The notes under the pieces: generated by a model
The model's database searches: none
What the model was told of the DNA's origin: nothing
What the model saw: only the letters and a program-made list of their open reading frames with translations
DNA from: Bacteroides sp.
GTDB lineage: Bacteria > Bacteroidota > Bacteroidia > Bacteroidales > Bacteroidaceae
DNA length: 39,375 nt
Assembly: GCA_017472925.1 (NCBI GenBank)
Contig: JAFUNS010000001.1
Location: 1 to 39,375 of the forward strand
Direction: 5' to 3'
Made by a program: the position numbers and the translations under genes
In this document: one piece after another, positions 1 through 7,756 of the stretch
Position numbering within the stretch: position 1 is the stretch's first letter
How the letters are laid out: the number at the start of each line of letters is the position of its first letter

Positions 1-15
1 GTTGGGAAGAGGTGG

Positions 16-23
16 TATATTTG
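16..23 (+). promoter_or_regulatory. -7 promoter box of the HU-like gene
   Basis: TATATTTG is an exact match to the Bacteroidetes -7 consensus TAnnTTTG and lies 32 bases before the ATG of the HU-like gene. The matching -33 element would fall outside the window, so only half the promoter is visible. Confidence 0.45.
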
Positions 24-55
24 CATTGTGATTATTAACTTAAACCTTAATTATT

Positions 56-514
56 ATGGCAACAGGAATTTTAAAGTACAAGAAAGTGACTCGTATCAAC
101 CCGAACGACAAGGAAGCTGCCCCCATGTGGTATGCCAAGGCAGTACAGGACCGCACCATCGACTTTGAAGCATTGGTTACCCACATGAGCGAGCACAACT
201 CGCCCTACTCCCGTGGCGTGATTCACGGTGTGCTCACCGATATGCTGGACTGCGTGAAGGAACTGTTACTTGATGGCAAGAGTGTACGCCTGGGCGACCT
301 CGGCTTGTTCTCGGTTGGCATCCGAAGCAAAGGTGCTCTTACCCGTGAGAAATGGGCGGTAGCGAGCCACTTGAAAGGGGTAACACTGAACGTGCGAAAC
401 ACCAAGACGTGGAGCAACTCTGAGCTCCGTAAGAATACCGTTTTGGAGGAACTCACCGGATATGATGATGGGAAGTTGAGTGAGGAGGAAAATGGTGAGG
501 AAGAAGCTGCGTAA
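56..514 (+). CDS. HU-like (HU/IHF superfamily) DNA-binding protein
   Basis: This 152-residue protein resembles the long Bacteroidales HU-related family (HU-HIG type) rather than the ~90-residue classical HU. About 120 residues cover the HU-like fold, with a stretch reading KSVRLGDLGLFSVGIRSKG that looks like the HU 'G-x-G-x-F' core (roughly residues 76-94). The C-terminal tail is short and strongly acidic (SEEENGEEEAA), unlike basic HU. The likely role is DNA binding or nucleoid/regulatory architecture in the cytoplasm. It precedes a tiny membrane peptide gene and a peptidoglycan amidase, an arrangement found repeatedly in Bacteroides genomes, but a 253-base gap with a large inverted repeat separates it from them. 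The start is the first ATG downstream of the -7 box. Fold assignment is confident; its role in the cassette is unknown. Confidence 0.8.
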   Translation: MATGILKYKKVTRINPNDKEAAPMWYAKAVQDRTIDFEALVTHMSEHNSPYSRGVIHGVLTDMLDCVKELLLDGKSVRLGDLGLFSVGIRSKGALTREKWAVASHLKGVTLNVRNTKTWSNSELRKNTVLEELTGYDDGKLSEEENGEEEAA

Positions 515-516
515 GT

Positions 517-740
517 GTTCTCTTTTTTAGGCACGGATTACACGGATTACACGGAACCCGTCCTCTGCCTTTCTTAAGCCTTCGGCTGGTTTGGATGACA
601 CGGATTCATCCAATCTGTGACGTGTTGTTGAGCGAAAGCGAAAAAAATCCGTGTCATCGCATCAGTCGGAACGACTACGGAAACACAAGGACATGAAAAT
701 CCGTGTAATCCGTGTAATCCGTGCCTAAAAAAAAGAGAAC
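517..740. repeat. Large inverted repeat, REP-like family A, copy 1
   Basis: Two near-perfect arms of about 40 bases (517-555 and 700-740) are reverse complements of each other, differing only by a 6 versus 8 base T/A run. Each arm holds the core CACGGATTAC as a short tandem (attacacgg units). The ~144-base loop contains a segment (619-645, GACGTGTTGTTGAGCG...) that recurs inverted at 2641-2666. It fills the gap between the HU-like gene and the small peptide gene. It may act as a terminator or stability hairpin, or be a miniature mobile/REP-like element. Shorter relatives are at 13067-13144 and 34270-34327. Confidence 0.8.
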
Positions 741-767
741 AACAACCAATTAACAACTTAAACAATT

Positions 768-872
768 ATGGAAAACAATAACAAAAGCGTGTGGGGCAAG
801 ATTCTCCACATAATCATTACCGTTCTTACAGCAGTGGCAACCACCTTCGGGGTATCGTCCTGCATATCATGA
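768..872 (+). CDS. Small hydrophobic peptide, 'smalltalk' type (34 aa)
   Basis: The peptide is MENNNKSVWGKILHIIITVL followed by TAVATTFGVSSCIS. It has a short polar N-terminus with two Lys, one hydrophobic helix (about residues 12-31) and a terminal VSSC that fits a lipobox, leaving only Cys-Ile-Ser after signal peptidase II cleavage if processed. It matches what I recall as the NCBI 'smalltalk protein' family of Bacteroidales peptides encoded directly ahead of an amidase. The stop codon overlaps the amidase start as ATGA, which implies translational coupling. Function is unknown. A single membrane helix next to a signal-less amidase recalls phage holins or colicin lysis lipoproteins; that parallel is inference. 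Confidence 0.8.
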   Translation: MENNNKSVWGKILHIIITVLTAVATTFGVSSCIS

Positions 873-1312
873 GCAAGGCCATTCTGAACAGCTGCCAGTA
901 CCAGAACTACCGGCGCATAGAACTGATAGTGGTGCATTGCAGTGCTACCCGGTGCGATTCCCCTACACCCTTGGAGGCCATTATCGCATGGCATCAGGCC
1001 CGCGGATTCGTCACCATAGGCTATCACTACTACATTACACGCGACGGGAATGTGCATGCCGGGCGCCCTCTCCATCAGGAGGGGGCACATGCCGCCGGCT
1101 ACAACCGATACTCCATTGGAGTGTGCTACGAAGGAGGCCTGCTGCCCGACGGCACACCGGCCGATACGCGTACACCCGAACAGAAGGACAGTCTGCAAAA
1201 ACTGCTGCAACGGCTGAAGGAGGATTACCCCGAAGCTCAGATAGTGGGGCACCGCGACCTGCCTGGAGTGAAGAAGGAGTGTCCTTGCTACGAGGTGAAC
1301 GAAGAAGGTTGA
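869..1312 (+). CDS. N-acetylmuramoyl-L-alanine amidase (Amidase_2 / T7 lysozyme-like)
   Basis: This 147-residue zinc amidase should cleave the bond between MurNAc and the stem-peptide L-Ala in peptidoglycan. Visible family features are the first Zn ligand His23 in VVHCSAT, the GYHYYI motif holding the catalytic Tyr (Tyr52 or Tyr54), the second Zn His128 in GHRDLPG, and the KECP motif giving Lys136 and Zn ligand Cys138, as in T7 lysozyme. Its length matches stand-alone phage-type amidases. The reading frame is open back to 791, but the ATG at 869 is preferred because it overlaps the upstream stop codon (ATGA) and begins the conserved region. There is no signal peptide, so export must depend on another factor, plausibly the upstream hydrophobic peptide. 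A strong terminator follows directly. Confidence 0.88.
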   Translation: MSKAILNSCQYQNYRRIELIVVHCSATRCDSPTPLEAIIAWHQARGFVTIGYHYYITRDGNVHAGRPLHQEGAHAAGYNRYSIGVCYEGGLLPDGTPADTRTPEQKDSLQKLLQRLKEDYPEAQIVGHRDLPGVKKECPCYEVNEEG

Positions 1313-1317
1313 ATAAG

Positions 1318-1361
1318 AAAGCCAACGAAATGGAAATTTCTTCCATTTCGTTGGCTTTTTC
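1318..1361 (+). terminator. Rho-independent terminator of the amidase cassette
   Basis: A perfect 18-bp stem (arms 1318-1335 and 1341-1358) with a 5-base loop runs into a T run. It begins 5 bases after the amidase stop codon. Confidence 0.9.
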
Positions 1362-1374
1362 AAATGATAATGAT

Positions 1375-1382
1375 TATTTTTG
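1375..1382 (+). promoter_or_regulatory. Candidate -7 box for the MalY/PatB gene
   Basis: TATTTTTG matches TAnnTTTG exactly, lies just after the preceding terminator and 41 bases before the chosen ATG. A possible -33 element (GTTG, 1350-1353) sits 21 bases upstream but inside the terminator stem. Confidence 0.4.
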
Positions 1383-1423
1383 TTGGAAAATACAATGTAT
1401 AGAAGCACCTGATGTTATCATTT

Positions 1424-2596
1424 ATGAAGTATAATTTTGACGAAATAATAGATAGAAGTCATACCGCTGCTGTTAAATGGGATGGCTTGAATGAAGTGTG
1501 GGGCAGAACAGACTTGATACCTATGTGGGTAGCCGATATGGATTTTGCAACTGCTCCTTTTGTTTTGGAAGCAATCAAAAAACGTTGTGAAAATCCGGTG
1601 CTGGGATATACCTGTAAGCCGGATAGTTATTATCAGGCCATTATTCGTTGGATAAAGGAACGATATGGCTGGAATATTGAACGGGGGATGATTAATTTTG
1701 TTCCAGGCATTGTTCCAGGCATCGGTATGGCTATGAATGCCTTTACCGAAAAGGGCGATAAGGTAATGATTATGCCACCGGTGTATCATCCGTTTGCCTG
1801 GTTGACTGAACGAAATGAACGGGTATTGGTTACTTGTCCGTTGCGTTGGGAAGAGGGTATGTATCGGATGGATATGGATTGTTTCCGCCAGCAAGTAAAA
1901 GGATGCAAACTATTTATACTTTGTAACCCACATAACCCGGGAGGAGTGGTTTGGACGGAAGAGGAATTGAATGAAGTGGCCCGTATTTGTCACGAAGAAG
2001 GAGTATTGGTCTTCTCTGATGAAATTCATGCCGATTTGACTTTGCCTCCGTACAAGCATCGTCCTTTTGCTATGATGAGTGAGGAAGCAAGTATGAATTC
2101 CGTTACTTTCATGTCGCCCAGTAAAGCTTTCAATATGCCAGGGCTGACAGCTTCTCATGCCATTATCCCCAATCCCCAATTGCGTAGTCGTTTCCGAAAG
2201 TATATGGATGCCTGCGAACTTGATTTGGGACATGTCTTTGCATTCCTTGCGGTAGAGGCAGCCTATTCAAACGGTACCGAGTGGCTTGACCAATGTTTGA
2301 GTTACATTCAAGGCAATATTGATTTTGCTGATTCTTATTTGAAGGCACATGCGCCTAAAATTAAGGTTATCCGTCCCCAAGCTTCTTATTTGGTGTGGCT
2401 GGATTGTCGTGAATTAGGTATGACGCAAAAGATGTTGAACGACTTTTTTGTTGACAAAGCTCATTTGGCTTTAAACGATGGTGCTGTTTTTGGTAAAGAA
2501 GGCGAAGGCTTTATGCGTTTGAATGTGGGATGTCCCCGAAGTGTATTGGAACAAGCTATGAAGCAATTAGTTGAGGCATATAGACATATACAATAA
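1424..2596 (+). CDS. MalY/PatB-type PLP-dependent C-S lyase / aminotransferase
   Basis: This 390-residue fold-type I PLP enzyme resembles E. coli MalY and Bacillus PatB, which cleave cystathionine or cysteine conjugates to pyruvate, ammonia and a thiol. Diagnostic segments are MWVADMDFATAPFVLEA near the N-terminus, CNPHNPGGVVW for cofactor and substrate binding, FSDEIHADL with the PLP-contacting Asp, and MSPSKAFNMPGL with the Schiff-base Lys234. C-terminal LNVGCPRSVLEQAM carries the carboxylate-binding Arg region. An earlier in-frame ATG exists at 1412 (MLSF...), but the family starts at MKYNFDEIIDR, so 1424 is chosen. It stands alone between a terminator and a REP-like repeat. Whether it acts chiefly as cystathionine beta-lyase cannot be told from sequence. 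Confidence 0.88.
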   Translation: MKYNFDEIIDRSHTAAVKWDGLNEVWGRTDLIPMWVADMDFATAPFVLEAIKKRCENPVLGYTCKPDSYYQAIIRWIKERYGWNIERGMINFVPGIVPGIGMAMNAFTEKGDKVMIMPPVYHPFAWLTERNERVLVTCPLRWEEGMYRMDMDCFRQQVKGCKLFILCNPHNPGGVVWTEEELNEVARICHEEGVLVFSDEIHADLTLPPYKHRPFAMMSEEASMNSVTFMSPSKAFNMPGLTASHAIIPNPQLRSRFRKYMDACELDLGHVFAFLAVEAAYSNGTEWLDQCLSYIQGNIDFADSYLKAHAPKIKVIRPQASYLVWLDCRELGMTQKMLNDFFVDKAHLALNDGAVFGKEGEGFMRLNVGCPRSVLEQAMKQLVEAYRHIQ

Positions 2597-2640
2597 TGTG
2601 GGCGTGTCAAATGCAGAAGTCCTATCATAATGTAGTGTTA

Positions 2641-2735
2641 TTTTTCGCTTCGCTCAACAACACGTCTGAACGAAGTGAAGAATCTGAATACAAAAACTGG
2701 CGCTTATCAGATCCTTCGCTACGCTCAGGATGACA
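2641..2735. repeat. REP-like palindromic element, family B, copy 1
   Basis: Arms 2666-2685 (CTGAACGAAGTGAAGAATCT) and 2709-2728 form an imperfect palindrome with about 16 of 20 positions pairing, ending in CAGGATGACA. The left flank (2641-2666) is the inverted near-copy of 619-645 inside the family A repeat. It lies between two convergent genes and could serve as a bidirectional transcription stop. The related copy is at 7467-7556. Confidence 0.7.
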
Positions 2736-2778
2736 TATTGATAGTAAATTCCTATTTTAATACAGGCTTATTATTATT

Positions 2779-3717
2779 TTAAAACGGAACGTTCTTTGTC
2801 AAATGATCGTAATTGTTGTATTGCCCGCTAATGGTTGCTCCATTTTCGGGAGCCAACTCAATGGCTTTTTTCATGTCTTCCATAGAACCTTCCTTGTCTC
2901 CTTTAGCTAATTTAGCTCTACCTCTTTCGTGATAAGCTTGTGCGAAGTTGGGATTCAGCTCAAGGGCCTCGTCGTATACAGCAATGGCTTGGTCGATTTC
3001 CTTTTGGGCAAGCAACAAGTTCCCTTTCAATAGATAAGCCTTTTCATTGAATGGGTTCATGGTTAGTACTTGATTTATCAGTCCCATCGCTTTTTCTGCA
3101 TCTTCGGTAACTGCTATAATTTCACCTTTCAGGAGCAAAGCCGATTCGTCTTCTTCGTTTATTTCCAATAACTTATTGATGTCTTCCATGGCATCTTTTG
3201 CTTGTCTCATGCTCCAAAGTACTTCGGCACGAAGCTGGTATGCATCGGTGTAATCTTCTTTCAGCATGATAGCTTTGGTAAGCATGGCAATGGCTTGGAT
3301 GGCATTGTTCAGCCCGATAGCCGCTTTGGCCGACAAGTAATAGGCTACAGGTATTTGTTCGTTAAGTCCTATAGCTTTCTTGCATGCGTCTTCCATTCCC
3401 TTATAGTCTTCCGACATATAACAATGGTTGGCTAATGATAAGAAATGGATGGGGTTTTCAGTATCCAGTTCTGTCATACGTATCCATATAGCTTTAGCTT
3501 CTTCCATTTGGTTAACCTGAGTGTAAACTGTAGCCAAATGTGACATCGTCTCTAAATCTTCTTGTATTTCAATAGCCTCTTTGAAGCATTTAATGGCATA
3601 GGTTAACTTTCCGATACGTTGAGCTCGGATACCGTCATATTTCAAGATATCGAAATCTTTTTTCTTTTGTGAATCGGCATCTTTTGTTCCGCCGAATAGT
3701 GATGATAAGAATCCCAT
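2779..3717 (-). CDS. Tetratricopeptide repeat (TPR) protein
   Basis: This 312-residue protein consists almost entirely of TPR helical repeats (about residues 30-300), for example AIAVYDEALELNPNFAQAYH and GSMEDMKKAIELAPENG. TPRs are protein-interaction scaffolds; the partner is unknown. The N-terminus MGFLSSLFGGTKDADSQKKK has no cleavable signal and looks cytoplasmic or amphipathic. The open frame extends to 3744, but the ATG at 3717 is preferred because the -7 box TATCTTTG (complement of 3742-3749) would place the transcript start after 3744. It follows recQ by 37 bases on the same strand. Confidence 0.8.
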   Translation of the reverse strand: MGFLSSLFGGTKDADSQKKKDFDILKYDGIRAQRIGKLTYAIKCFKEAIEIQEDLETMSHLATVYTQVNQMEEAKAIWIRMTELDTENPIHFLSLANHCYMSEDYKGMEDACKKAIGLNEQIPVAYYLSAKAAIGLNNAIQAIAMLTKAIMLKEDYTDAYQLRAEVLWSMRQAKDAMEDINKLLEINEEDESALLLKGEIIAVTEDAEKAMGLINQVLTMNPFNEKAYLLKGNLLLAQKEIDQAIAVYDEALELNPNFAQAYHERGRAKLAKGDKEGSMEDMKKAIELAPENGATISGQYNNYDHLTKNVPF

Positions 3718-3741
3718 AATTGATTGTTTGATTATTGTTTG

Positions 3742-3749
3742 CAAAGATA
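3742..3749 (-). promoter_or_regulatory. -7 promoter box of the TPR gene
   Basis: On the minus strand this reads TATCTTTG, an exact TAnnTTTG match, 24 bases before the chosen ATG of the TPR gene and just after the recQ stop codon. No clear -33 TTTG is seen at the expected distance. Confidence 0.45.
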
Positions 3750-3754
3750 CACTT

Positions 3755-5650
3755 TTATATGGAAAGCATACCGTCGTTCAGTTGGATAATTTCTTCGGCT
3801 AATAAAAAGGATACTATTTCTCTTGTCTTTTCCTTTTCCATAGGAATGGCATTGACCAATTCGGCAGAGGAATACGAGCGGACTTTTAATAGATTCAGAA
3901 TTGTTTCTTTGATTTCTTGAAATTCTCCTTGTCGGATACCGGTGCTATGTTTTTCCAAACACACATCACATTGACCGCAATTGTGTTCGTTCTTTTCGCC
4001 AAAATAACGGAGAAGCATACGGCTGCGGCATTTCTCTTCGGCTGTAGCATATTCTATCATAGCTTGAATGCGTGTGGAATAGCTGCTTTTACGGTCTTCG
4101 TACACTTCTTTGCCGATATACAATCGGTCTTTTTCCTGTCTTTCTTGTGTATATATAATATAAGGTGTCTTCTTGCGGGGGATGTAGTGTAATATCCGGC
4201 GCTTGGTCAGCATGACTAATATATCGTAAATCTGTTGACGGGTCAGTCCGGTACGTATTCCCAAAGACTCTTCGTTGATGTATGCATAATCAGTGAACAA
4301 TCCTGTATAAGAACGAAGAATGGTATTCAGTAATTTTTCCGTATTACTGTCATATTCCTGTAACTTGTATAGTTCGTCTCTTCGTAAAGTGAAAATCAAA
4401 CGGCTGGCATTGTCTTGCTCGTCGGTGTATTCCAAATATCCGGCTCGGGTAAGAATCTTGAGAGCACTGTCAGCCTGTACCGGGAAGTGCTTAAAGTTCA
4501 GACAGAATTCATCCAGATTGAATGCAAGGGTACATCCCAATCCATCTCCCATAGCCATTTGGAAATAGAATTGCAGGTCTTCGTATACTTTACGGATATA
4601 GTCTTTGTCTGGGAAAGTATCGCTGATTCGTTTTTTAAGACTCACTTTATCACTTTTGGCATAGAGCAATACGGCATATGCTTTTTGACCATCACGCCCG
4701 GCACGTCCTGCTTCCTGAAAGTATGCTTCGGGGGAATCGGGTAAATCCATGTGGATAACCATTCGTACATTGGGCTTGTCTATACCCATACCGAAAGCGT
4801 TAGTCGCTACCATTACACGACTTTCTTCTGTAAGCCAACTCTTTTGTCGGATGTCTTTTACATCGTTGTTCAAACCGGCGTGATAGAACGTGGCGGTTAT
4901 ACCGTTGCTGACAAGCAATTCGGCCATTTCACGGGTCCGTTTACGATTTCGTGTATAGACGATAGCCGAACCATTAACGCTGTTTAAGATGTGGAGCAGT
5001 TCTTCCCGCTTGTTTTCTGTATGACGTACAATGTATGCCAGATTCTTACGCTCAAAACTCATTCGGAATACATTACTCCCTTGTTTGAAGGCTAACTTCT
5101 GTTGGATATCCTTTACTACTTCGGGAGTAGCTGTGGCTGTCAGTGCAAGTACCGGTACATCTGGAAGTAGTTTTCGGATGTCGGCTATTTTGAGATAGGC
5201 AGGCCGGAAATCGTATCCCCATTGTGAGATGCAGTGCGACTCATCTACGGTAATCATGCTTACTTTCATGCTCCGTAACTTGGTCTGGAATATTTCTGTA
5301 TCCAGTCGCTCTGGTGATATGTAGAGGAATTTGTAATCTCCAAAAATACAATTTTCTAAAGCTACGATGATTTCTTCTCTTGTCATGCCTGAGTAGACAG
5401 CAAGAGCTTTGATGCCACGGTCGCGCAGATTGCGTACCTGGTCTTTCATTAACGCAATAAGAGGAGTGATGACCAAGCATATACCTTCTTTGGCCATAGC
5501 CGGTACTTGAAAAGTAATGGACTTGCCACCACCGGTAGGCATCAGCCCCAGTGTGTCATGTCCATTACCTATACTTTCTATGATGTTTTCTTGAATCCCT
5601 CGGAAACCATCATATCCCCAATATTGTTTCAGTATCTCCGCGTAAGTCAT
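3755..5650 (-). CDS. recQ: ATP-dependent DNA helicase RecQ
   Basis: This 631-residue superfamily 2 helicase unwinds DNA 3'-5' in RecF-pathway recombination and fork repair. Visible motifs are the N-terminal WGYDGFRGIQ (motif 0), Walker A MPTGGGKS with Lys43, DEXH box DESH at 136-139, LTATATP (motif III), and QEAGRAGRDG (motif VI with the arginine finger). A Cys-rich RecQ zinc-binding segment (CRSRMLLRYFGE ... CGQCDVC) follows around residue 530. The last ~70 residues look like a winged-helix end and there is no obvious HRDC domain, so it is one of the shorter RecQ forms. It lies 6 bases after recJ on the same strand, pointing to a recJ-recQ operon. Confidence 0.93.
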   Translation of the reverse strand: MTYAEILKQYWGYDGFRGIQENIIESIGNGHDTLGLMPTGGGKSITFQVPAMAKEGICLVITPLIALMKDQVRNLRDRGIKALAVYSGMTREEIIVALENCIFGDYKFLYISPERLDTEIFQTKLRSMKVSMITVDESHCISQWGYDFRPAYLKIADIRKLLPDVPVLALTATATPEVVKDIQQKLAFKQGSNVFRMSFERKNLAYIVRHTENKREELLHILNSVNGSAIVYTRNRKRTREMAELLVSNGITATFYHAGLNNDVKDIRQKSWLTEESRVMVATNAFGMGIDKPNVRMVIHMDLPDSPEAYFQEAGRAGRDGQKAYAVLLYAKSDKVSLKKRISDTFPDKDYIRKVYEDLQFYFQMAMGDGLGCTLAFNLDEFCLNFKHFPVQADSALKILTRAGYLEYTDEQDNASRLIFTLRRDELYKLQEYDSNTEKLLNTILRSYTGLFTDYAYINEESLGIRTGLTRQQIYDILVMLTKRRILHYIPRKKTPYIIYTQERQEKDRLYIGKEVYEDRKSSYSTRIQAMIEYATAEEKCRSRMLLRYFGEKNEHNCGQCDVCLEKHSTGIRQGEFQEIKETILNLLKVRSYSSAELVNAIPMEKEKTREIVSFLLAEEIIQLNDGMLSI

Positions 5651-5656
5651 TTGTCT

Positions 5657-7378
5657 TTATTCTACACGGGGCTTGATGTCTTCTATCTGCAATTGTACTT
5701 CTCCACGCTTATGCGTATTCTCTTCGATGGTATAACAAATATCGAATGACTGTTTGGTCTTGATGTAACGTACTTGCGAACTTTGTCCGAATGCAATACC
5801 GTTCATCACATTGTTCGATTTGTTATCAACCAATTCTAACTTGATGTGTTCCTGTTCGCGACCTACCACTTTACTGGTACCGTAATCGTATACCTTATAG
5901 GTACAAAATACAGGCTTATGGTTGTCAGGTCCGAAGGGGTTGAATCTCTTCAAGTCTGAATGAAACTTCGGCGTGATGTCGCGGAAGTCTATTTCTGCAT
6001 CAATGTCGATAACCGCACTCAATTGTTCCGGCAAAATGTGGTTAGAAACATATTCTTCAAATCTACGGGTAAATTCCTCCACATTTTCAGCTTTCATTGA
6101 AAGGCCGGCAGCATAAGTATGTCCTCCGAAGTTTTCCAGCAAATCGCGGCAGTGCTCAATGGCTTTGTATACATCAAATCCGGAAACAGAGCGTGCCGAA
6201 CCGGTTGCCATGTCATTGGTACGTGTCAAAACAACAGCTGGCCGGTAATAGATTTCTGTCAGGCGGGAGGCTACAATACCGATCACTCCTTTATGCCATG
6301 CTTCGTTGAAAATGACAATTGTATGACGCTCGGACAAGTCTTCCAGTTCTTCCACTATTTTGTTGGCCTCTTCGGTCATAGCCTTATCCAGGTCCTTTCG
6401 GGTTTCGTTGTATTGATTGATTTGGTTGGCTTTTTCCAAGGCGGTGGAAAAATCCTTTTCAATCAACAATTCAACTGCTTCCTTGCCGTTTTGAATTCGT
6501 CCGGATGCATTGATGCGTGGCCCAATTTTAAAGACAATGTCGCCTACGGTTATTTCCTTTTCAGTGAGTCCGCATACATCTATGATGGCTTTCAATCCTA
6601 CACTTGGATTGGAGTTCAATTGCTTCAGTCCATGGAAAGCCAATACACGGTTTTCTCCCATGATGGGTACTATATCAGAAGCAATACTGACAGCCACCAA
6701 GTCCAAAAGAGGGGTGAGGTTATGAAAATCAATACCGTTGTTTTGGGCAAAAGCTTGCATAAACTTAAAGCCTACTCCACAACCCGAAAGATGTTCGTAT
6801 GGGTAAGTGGCATCAGGACGCTTGGCGTTCAAAATAGCCACAGCCGGTGGTAACACTTCATCGGGTACATGATGGTCGCAGATGATAAAGTCTATGCCTT
6901 TTTCTTTAGCATAGGCTATTTCGTCTACGGCTTTAATACCACAATCCAGAACGATAATCAGTTTTACACCTGTTTCATACGCATAATCTACTCCTTTTTC
7001 CGATACACCATATCCTTCTTCGTAGCGATCCGGAATATAGTAGTCGATGTTTGAATAGAACTGCTGGAGAAACTTGTAAACCAATGCAACGGCAGTAGTA
7101 CCGTCTACATCGTAATCTCCATAAACCATAATACGTTCCTTCCTTCCCATAGCCTCATTCAAGCGATTTACTGCGATATCCATATCTTTCATCATGAATG
7201 GATCATGCAGCTCATTTAGCTGGGGACGGAAGAATCGTTTGGCCTCTGCCGCAGAGGTAATTCCTCTTTCGAGCAGCAAGTTACAGAGAATGGGACTAAT
7301 CCCCGTCTCTTTGGATAGCGCCTTAGCTGCTTCGGTTTGTTCTTGGCTTGGAGGTTGATAATTCCATTTGTTATTCAT
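5657..7378 (-). CDS. recJ: Single-stranded-DNA-specific exonuclease RecJ
   Basis: This 573-residue 5'-3' ssDNA exonuclease of the DHH superfamily acts with RecQ to resect gapped or broken DNA for RecFOR loading. Metal-binding motifs are clear: GDYDVDGTTA (Asp88, Asp90, Asp92), VLDCG (about 144-148) and ICDHHVPD (168-170), followed by the DHHA1-type GGHTYAAGLSM and a C-terminal OB-like segment. Length matches RecJ. The open frame continues upstream to 7468, but the ATG at 7378 (MNNKWNYQPPS) begins the conserved region, while the 30 extra residues look non-coding. It is the first gene of a leftward recJ-recQ-TPR cluster. Confidence 0.94.
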   Translation of the reverse strand: MNNKWNYQPPSQEQTEAAKALSKETGISPILCNLLLERGITSAAEAKRFFRPQLNELHDPFMMKDMDIAVNRLNEAMGRKERIMVYGDYDVDGTTAVALVYKFLQQFYSNIDYYIPDRYEEGYGVSEKGVDYAYETGVKLIIVLDCGIKAVDEIAYAKEKGIDFIICDHHVPDEVLPPAVAILNAKRPDATYPYEHLSGCGVGFKFMQAFAQNNGIDFHNLTPLLDLVAVSIASDIVPIMGENRVLAFHGLKQLNSNPSVGLKAIIDVCGLTEKEITVGDIVFKIGPRINASGRIQNGKEAVELLIEKDFSTALEKANQINQYNETRKDLDKAMTEEANKIVEELEDLSERHTIVIFNEAWHKGVIGIVASRLTEIYYRPAVVLTRTNDMATGSARSVSGFDVYKAIEHCRDLLENFGGHTYAAGLSMKAENVEEFTRRFEEYVSNHILPEQLSAVIDIDAEIDFRDITPKFHSDLKRFNPFGPDNHKPVFCTYKVYDYGTSKVVGREQEHIKLELVDNKSNNVMNGIAFGQSSQVRYIKTKQSFDICYTIEENTHKRGEVQLQIEDIKPRVE

Positions 7379-7466
7379 TTTATATATTGTTTTTTCTTTT
7401 TCTTCTCTCGGCTTCCCCGTTAAAGGGAATGAAATTATTCCTTTTGGAAGTAATATACCAATTAAC

Positions 7467-7556
7467 ACAATGTGTCATTTTGAGGAATGAAGTGACGAAA
7501 AATCTGTATACAGACTTGTAGATGCATACGGATCCTTCACTACGTTCAGGATGACA
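7467..7556. repeat. REP-like palindromic element, family B, copy 2
   Basis: Starts near TGTCATTTTGAGGAATGAAG and ends GATCCTTCACTACGTTCAGG followed by ATGACA. The two ends are imperfect reverse complements (TGTCAT.../...ATGACA), as in the copy at 2641-2735. The core GATCCTTC-CTACG-TCAGGATGAC is a frequent dispersed intergenic sequence in Bacteroidales as far as I recall. Confidence 0.7.
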
Positions 7557-7682
7557 AAATGGGTGTCAACAAATATATTATTCCCTTCCTTTTTTATCTA
7601 TACAAAAAGGGATAATTTGTTTATAATTCTTTCTTTAAAATTAAGAATTATGCATTCAATCGGTAAAGTTAAGAAAAAACAA

Positions 7683-7731
7683 ATAAAAATACCGTTAATT
7701 CCGCATTTATTTTAACGGAATTAACGGTATT
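7683..7731 (-). terminator. Rho-independent terminator of the C1 peptidase
   Basis: A perfect 16-bp stem (7688-7703 with 7716-7731, AATACCGTTAATTCCG arm) and a 12-base loop, followed on the minus strand by a T-rich stretch, 25 bases past the peptidase stop codon. Confidence 0.8.
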
Positions 7732-7756
7732 ACCAAATATTAGGTATGAAATTCAA

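Larger units (their letters stand above)
7379..7756. other. 378-base intergenic region
   Basis: No gene is seen between recJ and the papain-like peptidase. The stretch holds a family B REP-like element (7467-7556) and the peptidase terminator (7683-7731). The remainder is AT-rich and should contain the recJ promoter, but no convincing TAnnTTTG box was found there. Confidence 0.6.

Noticed and set aside
531-555. Short tandem CGGATTACA units that might suggest a CRISPR or satellite array
   Set aside because: Only two units of about 11 bases and no spacers; they are part of an inverted repeat, with no cas genes in the window.
758-1408. 216-codon open frame antisense to the amidase
   Set aside because: It spans the perfect terminator at 1318-1361 and is opposite conserved amidase motifs.
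6119-6853. 244-codon open frame antisense to recJ
   Set aside because: Opposite conserved RecJ sequence; no domain or start signal recognised.
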